Below, piece after piece: positions 6,185 to 9,202 of a DNA stretch of 9,202 nucleotides. The first letter of the stretch is position 1; each line of letters begins with the position of its first letter. This DNA is from Deltaproteobacteria bacterium (GTDB lineage Bacteria; Desulfobacterota; Desulfovibrionia; Desulfovibrionales; Desulfovibrionaceae). Position numbers and translations under genes: made by a program. The stretch lies in the NCBI GenBank assembly GCA_031280335.1, contig JAITGZ010000022.1:1-9202 (forward strand), written 5' to 3'. The notes below the pieces were generated by a model. That model was not told where the DNA came from, did not search any database, and saw only the letters and a list, made by a program, of their open reading frames with translations.

Positions 6185-8008
6185 ATGAGGAATGATCGTT
6201 CCGAGCTGTCTGTGGTCAAGCAGGCTGTAAAGGCGCGCCTGAGCATCGTCGCGGTGGTGGAGCGCTACATAAGCCTGACCCCGGCCGGCGGTGGGCGTTT
6301 TAAGGCCCCCTGTCCTTTTCACAGTGAAACCAATCCATCCTTTTACGTCTATGCGGACTCCGAGTCCTTTCATTGTTTTGGCTGCAAGGCCAGCGGCGAT
6401 ATTTTTGAATTTTATTGCAAATATCACGGCCTGGGTTTTATGGATGCCCTGCGGCAATTGGCTTTGGAGGCCGGGGTGCATTTAGGGGATATGCGCGTTT
6501 CGTCCAAAGCGGCGGAAGAACAAGAAAGGCGTAGCCGTTTGTTTAAGATGCACGAATTGGCGCAGAAGCGTTTTCGCGCCAATTTGTATGGGAATGGCGG
6601 CAAAGAGGCTCGTGAATATATAGCTGGGCGCGCATTGGACGATAAACTGGCAGAATCTTTTGAACTGGGTTGGAGTCTGGACGACTGGCAGGATGTGGTT
6701 AAGCTTTTTCAGCGGGCCGGTTATACGGAAGAACATGGCCTTGAGTCCGGTCTGCTGAAAAAGAGCGAAAAGGCCGGCCGTATTTATGACGCTTTTCGTT
6801 CCAGACTCATGTTCCCGATCAAAGATTTGCATGGCCGGGTGATTGCCTTTGGCGGGCGCGTTATAGGACAGGACAAAGAAGGGTATAAATATATAAACAG
6901 CCCTGATACGCCTATTTACAAAAAAGGAGACCATCTTTACGGTCTGGCGCAGGCGCGCAGGGCTATTTCAGCGCGAAAGTCGGTTTTGATCACCGAAGGA
7001 TACATGGATGTTCTCACCTTGCATCAATTCGGCTATAATAACGCCTGCGGCGCGTTGGGGGTAGCTCTGACCCCGGAGCATGTGGCCCGGCTGCGAGGAC
7101 TGACTTCGGATCTGGAGTTGATTTTTGATGGAGATTCCGCCGGACGCGAGGCTGCCTTTCGCAGCGTGGAGAGAATATTGCTTCACGGTTTGAAATGTCG
7201 TGTGGTTACCCTGCCTGAAGACCCTCAGGCTAAGGACATAGACCTTTTGCTCAAAGGGCATGGGGTCAAAGCGTTTGAGGATTTGCGGGCCAAAGCGCCT
7301 GACGGCCTGACTTATTGTATGCGCGTACTCAATAATCGATCTCCCGGCGCGATTATGGACTGGGTGAGGGATTTTTTGCATAAATTCAAATTGGAACGAC
7401 CGGAGTTTGTTTCCAAATATATTTCAGATTTGGCGCTTGGTTTGGGGCTGGAAGAAAGGGTCATCCGCCGGGAGGTGGAACGGGCGGAATCAGTTTCCGG
7501 CGATGCGCCGGGCCAGCGGCAAATTGCCCCGGCACCCCCTCCGCGCTGGGAAAGGGATAGGCGTTTTATTGTCTTTGCCCTGCGTTACCCGCGTTATATC
7601 CATACTTTGGAACAGAAAGGGTTGGAGTTTATTTTGGAAACTCCCAGGGGCGCGTCTTTGTGGCTTAAGTTGTGCGGTATGAGCCCGCACGAGGTGGAAG
7701 AGGATATTTTTGAGGATTTTAGCGCGGAGGATAGGCAATTTTGTTTGTATTGCCGCCATGTGGATCTTCCGCCACCGGACGATGAGGCGGAAGAGCAGGA
7801 CTGCCGGGAATTGTGCGAAAGCATTGAACGGCTTATCCAGTATAAAAACCGTCATTCCAATATACAAACCGTGGCGGCCTTGCGCGGCTTGCGAACAGGT
7901 GAAGAGGCAGCGCAAAAGGCAAGGTCTGAGGATGGCGATGTGGTGAATGAACTGTTCGAAGTCTATAATCGCGCGGCGCAGCAGCGAATGAGGAAAGAAC
8001 ATGAGTAA
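6185..8008 (+). CDS. dnaG: DNA primase
   Basis: DnaG makes the RNA primers for replication at the fork, together with the DnaB helicase. The 607-residue product has the three expected parts. The zinc-binding domain holds Cys43, His46, Cys64 and Cys67 (CPFH and CFGC, with 17 residues between the pairs). The polymerase core carries the basic patch around YKYINSPDTPIYKKG (234-248) and a TOPRIM fold with EGYMD (271-275) and the metal-binding DGDSAG (315-320). The C-terminal part (about 455-607) is divergent, as usual, and should contact DnaB. The ATG at 6185 has a modest GGGTG six bases upstream and lies 33 bases after mutS2, so the two are probably co-transcribed. It overlaps rpoD by eight bases at the other end. 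No missing catalytic residue was seen. Confidence 0.97.
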   Translation: MRNDRSELSVVKQAVKARLSIVAVVERYISLTPAGGGRFKAPCPFHSETNPSFYVYADSESFHCFGCKASGDIFEFYCKYHGLGFMDALRQLALEAGVHLGDMRVSSKAAEEQERRSRLFKMHELAQKRFRANLYGNGGKEAREYIAGRALDDKLAESFELGWSLDDWQDVVKLFQRAGYTEEHGLESGLLKKSEKAGRIYDAFRSRLMFPIKDLHGRVIAFGGRVIGQDKEGYKYINSPDTPIYKKGDHLYGLAQARRAISARKSVLITEGYMDVLTLHQFGYNNACGALGVALTPEHVARLRGLTSDLELIFDGDSAGREAAFRSVERILLHGLKCRVVTLPEDPQAKDIDLLLKGHGVKAFEDLRAKAPDGLTYCMRVLNNRSPGAIMDWVRDFLHKFKLERPEFVSKYISDLALGLGLEERVIRREVERAESVSGDAPGQRQIAPAPPPRWERDRRFIVFALRYPRYIHTLEQKGLEFILETPRGASLWLKLCGMSPHEVEEDIFEDFSAEDRQFCLYCRHVDLPPPDDEAEEQDCRELCESIERLIQYKNRHSNIQTVAALRGLRTGEEAAQKARSEDGDVVNELFEVYNRAAQQRMRKEHE

Positions 8009-9202
8009 TATAAAAGATATTCAACAAATAAAAGTGCTTATCGCCAAGGGTAAGACTACCGGGTATCTGACTTTTGAAGAAGTCAACAATGCCTTGCCTT
8101 CCGAGGCCAGTACGCCGGAAAAAATTGAAGAGATTATTGGCATATTTGACCAGTTGGATATTGTCATTGTCGATTCCGAAAAAGAAGGCAAAAAGATCAA
8201 TGTGTCCACCGCTGAATCTGAAGATGATACCGCTATGGACGGCCATATCGGCTTGGTGGAAGATGATGACATGGCGGATTATTCTTCGCGCAGTACGGAT
8301 CCTGTGCGCATGTACCTGCGTGAAATGGGCGCTGTCCCGTTGCTGGATCGTGATGGAGAGGTGCAGATTGCCAAACGTATCGAAAATGGCGAACAGGATG
8401 TGCTTTACGCTCTGGTGGAAGTCCCGGTGGCGGTGGAAGAATTGATCAATGTGGGCGATGACCTCAAACAAAACCGCATTAAACTGAAGGATGTAGTTAA
8501 AACCATTGAAGAGGATGACCCCAGTGAAGATGAGATGAATCAGCGTCAACGCGTCATTCTGCTTATGGAAGAGATTAAGGCGGCTTATAGGCGGGCGCGA
8601 AATAAAAGAATATATTTGCGCCTGGATGAATGCAATACTCTTGAGTACCACGTTGCTCCGATTCAGAAGGAAATTATTGCCTATAAAGAAGAAATAGTAA
8701 CGCGTTTGCGCGATATAAAATTGGAAAAAACCCTGATTGATCGCATCATTGAGACGGTTGAGGATTATGTGCGGCAAATGCACAATTACCACCGGGATCT
8801 CTCGGCCTATATTCTGTCCACCGGCAGGGGACAGGCGGAATTGATGAAGATATTTGAGAACATGGACGCACGCGTCCAGGCTCCGGCGGAGGTCGCCGGC
8901 ATGATCGGCCTGAGTGTGGAAGAAATTTTTCCCTTCAAAGAAATGATCATGGGCAAGGTGGAAATTCTTAACCGTTTACAAGAAAAATGCTGTCATAATG
9001 TAAGCGATCTGGAAGAGGTTCTCTGGAGAATCAAGCGGGGCAATATTACAGCCACACGGGCTAAACAGGACCTTATCCGTTCCAATTTGCGTCTGGTGGT
9101 TTCCATTGCCAAAAAATACACCAACCGCGGTCTGCAGTTCCTTGACCTCATTCAGGAAGGCAACATCGGCCTTATGAAAGCCGTGGATAAATTCGAATAC
9201 CA
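8001..9202 (+). CDS. rpoD: RNA polymerase primary sigma factor RpoD (sigma70), 3'-truncated by the window
   Basis: RpoD is the housekeeping sigma factor that brings RNA polymerase to most promoters. The window holds 400 codons plus two bases; the frame stays open to the edge. Region 1.1 covers about residues 1-75, an acidic linker follows (75-95), and region 1.2 begins with DPVRMYLREMG (100-110). A long non-conserved insert (about 135-350), typical of proteobacterial sigma70, comes next. The core opens with DLIRSNLRLVVSIAKKYTNRG (357-377, region 2.1) and FLDLIQEGNIGLMKAVDKFEY (380-400, region 2.2, core polymerase binding). Regions 2.3 to 4.2, which read the promoter, lie outside. The ATG at 8001 sits inside the end of dnaG (8-base overlap) with AGGAAAG at 7991-7997 as ribosome binding site, so translation is probably coupled to dnaG. 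The insert shows this is the primary sigma, not RpoS or RpoH. Confidence 0.96.
   Translation, partial: MSNIKDIQQIKVLIAKGKTTGYLTFEEVNNALPSEASTPEKIEEIIGIFDQLDIVIVDSEKEGKKINVSTAESEDDTAMDGHIGLVEDDDMADYSSRSTDPVRMYLREMGAVPLLDRDGEVQIAKRIENGEQDVLYALVEVPVAVEELINVGDDLKQNRIKLKDVVKTIEEDDPSEDEMNQRQRVILLMEEIKAAYRRARNKRIYLRLDECNTLEYHVAPIQKEIIAYKEEIVTRLRDIKLEKTLIDRIIETVEDYVRQMHNYHRDLSAYILSTGRGQAELMKIFENMDARVQAPAEVAGMIGLSVEEIFPFKEMIMGKVEILNRLQEKCCHNVSDLEEVLWRIKRGNITATRAKQDLIRSNLRLVVSIAKKYTNRGLQFLDLIQEGNIGLMKAVDKFEY

Noticed and set aside
7825..7847. TTGAAC and TATAAA near the end of dnaG as an internal rpoD promoter.
   Set aside because: Only 11 bases separate the two boxes, too few for a sigma70 promoter.
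7833..8792. Minus-strand ORF of 319 codons opposite rpoD.
   Set aside because: It is antisense to highly conserved sigma70 and dnaG coding sequence and has no domain. Its low-complexity His/Phe/Ile-rich composition mirrors acidic rpoD codons.

Overview
The window is a compact, single-strand stretch of core information-processing genes, all on the + strand. It reads as bacterial chromosome, not as a mobile or accessory region. In order it holds: the 3' part of an EF-G paralogue, rsmA (ksgA), hup (HU-type DNA-binding protein), a very small one-helix membrane protein, rpsU (bS21), mutS2, dnaG, and the 5' part of rpoD. The style of the proteins (bS21, HU, the EF-G2-like factor) and the gene order suggest a sulfate-reducer-like deltaproteobacterium, most likely Desulfovibrionaceae or a close relative. 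That placement is from memory of protein sequences, not from a search.

Region 1-2539 is a two-gene translation unit. The EF-G paralogue and rsmA overlap by 4 bases (ATGA), so a ribosome GTPase and a 16S rRNA dimethyltransferase are probably translationally coupled. The EF-G copy lacks the usual domain IV tip motifs and resembles the recycling-specialised EF-G2 class (mitochondrial GFM2, spdEFG2).

Region 2540-3371 holds hup with its own promoter region, which carries an inverted repeat across the proposed -10 box. It is followed by a 62-codon membrane ORF that takes its ribosome binding site from the end of hup. Two stem-loops come next, the second with a T-run (intrinsic terminator), and then a leader that can fold just upstream of rpsU.

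Region 3372-9202 is a macromolecular synthesis operon, rpsU-dnaG-rpoD, with mutS2 placed between rpsU and dnaG. rpsU uses a TTG start behind an almost perfect Shine-Dalgarno sequence. A perfect 13-bp hairpin without a T-run follows rpsU, in the position of the known E. coli rpsU-dnaG terminator, and could lower expression of the downstream genes. dnaG and rpoD overlap by 8 bases. I found no tRNA, rRNA, IS element, CRISPR array or phage gene. I do not see a wholly new system; the most interesting signals are the EF-G2-like factor, the rpsU leader and downstream hairpin, and a terminator-shaped hairpin inside mutS2.
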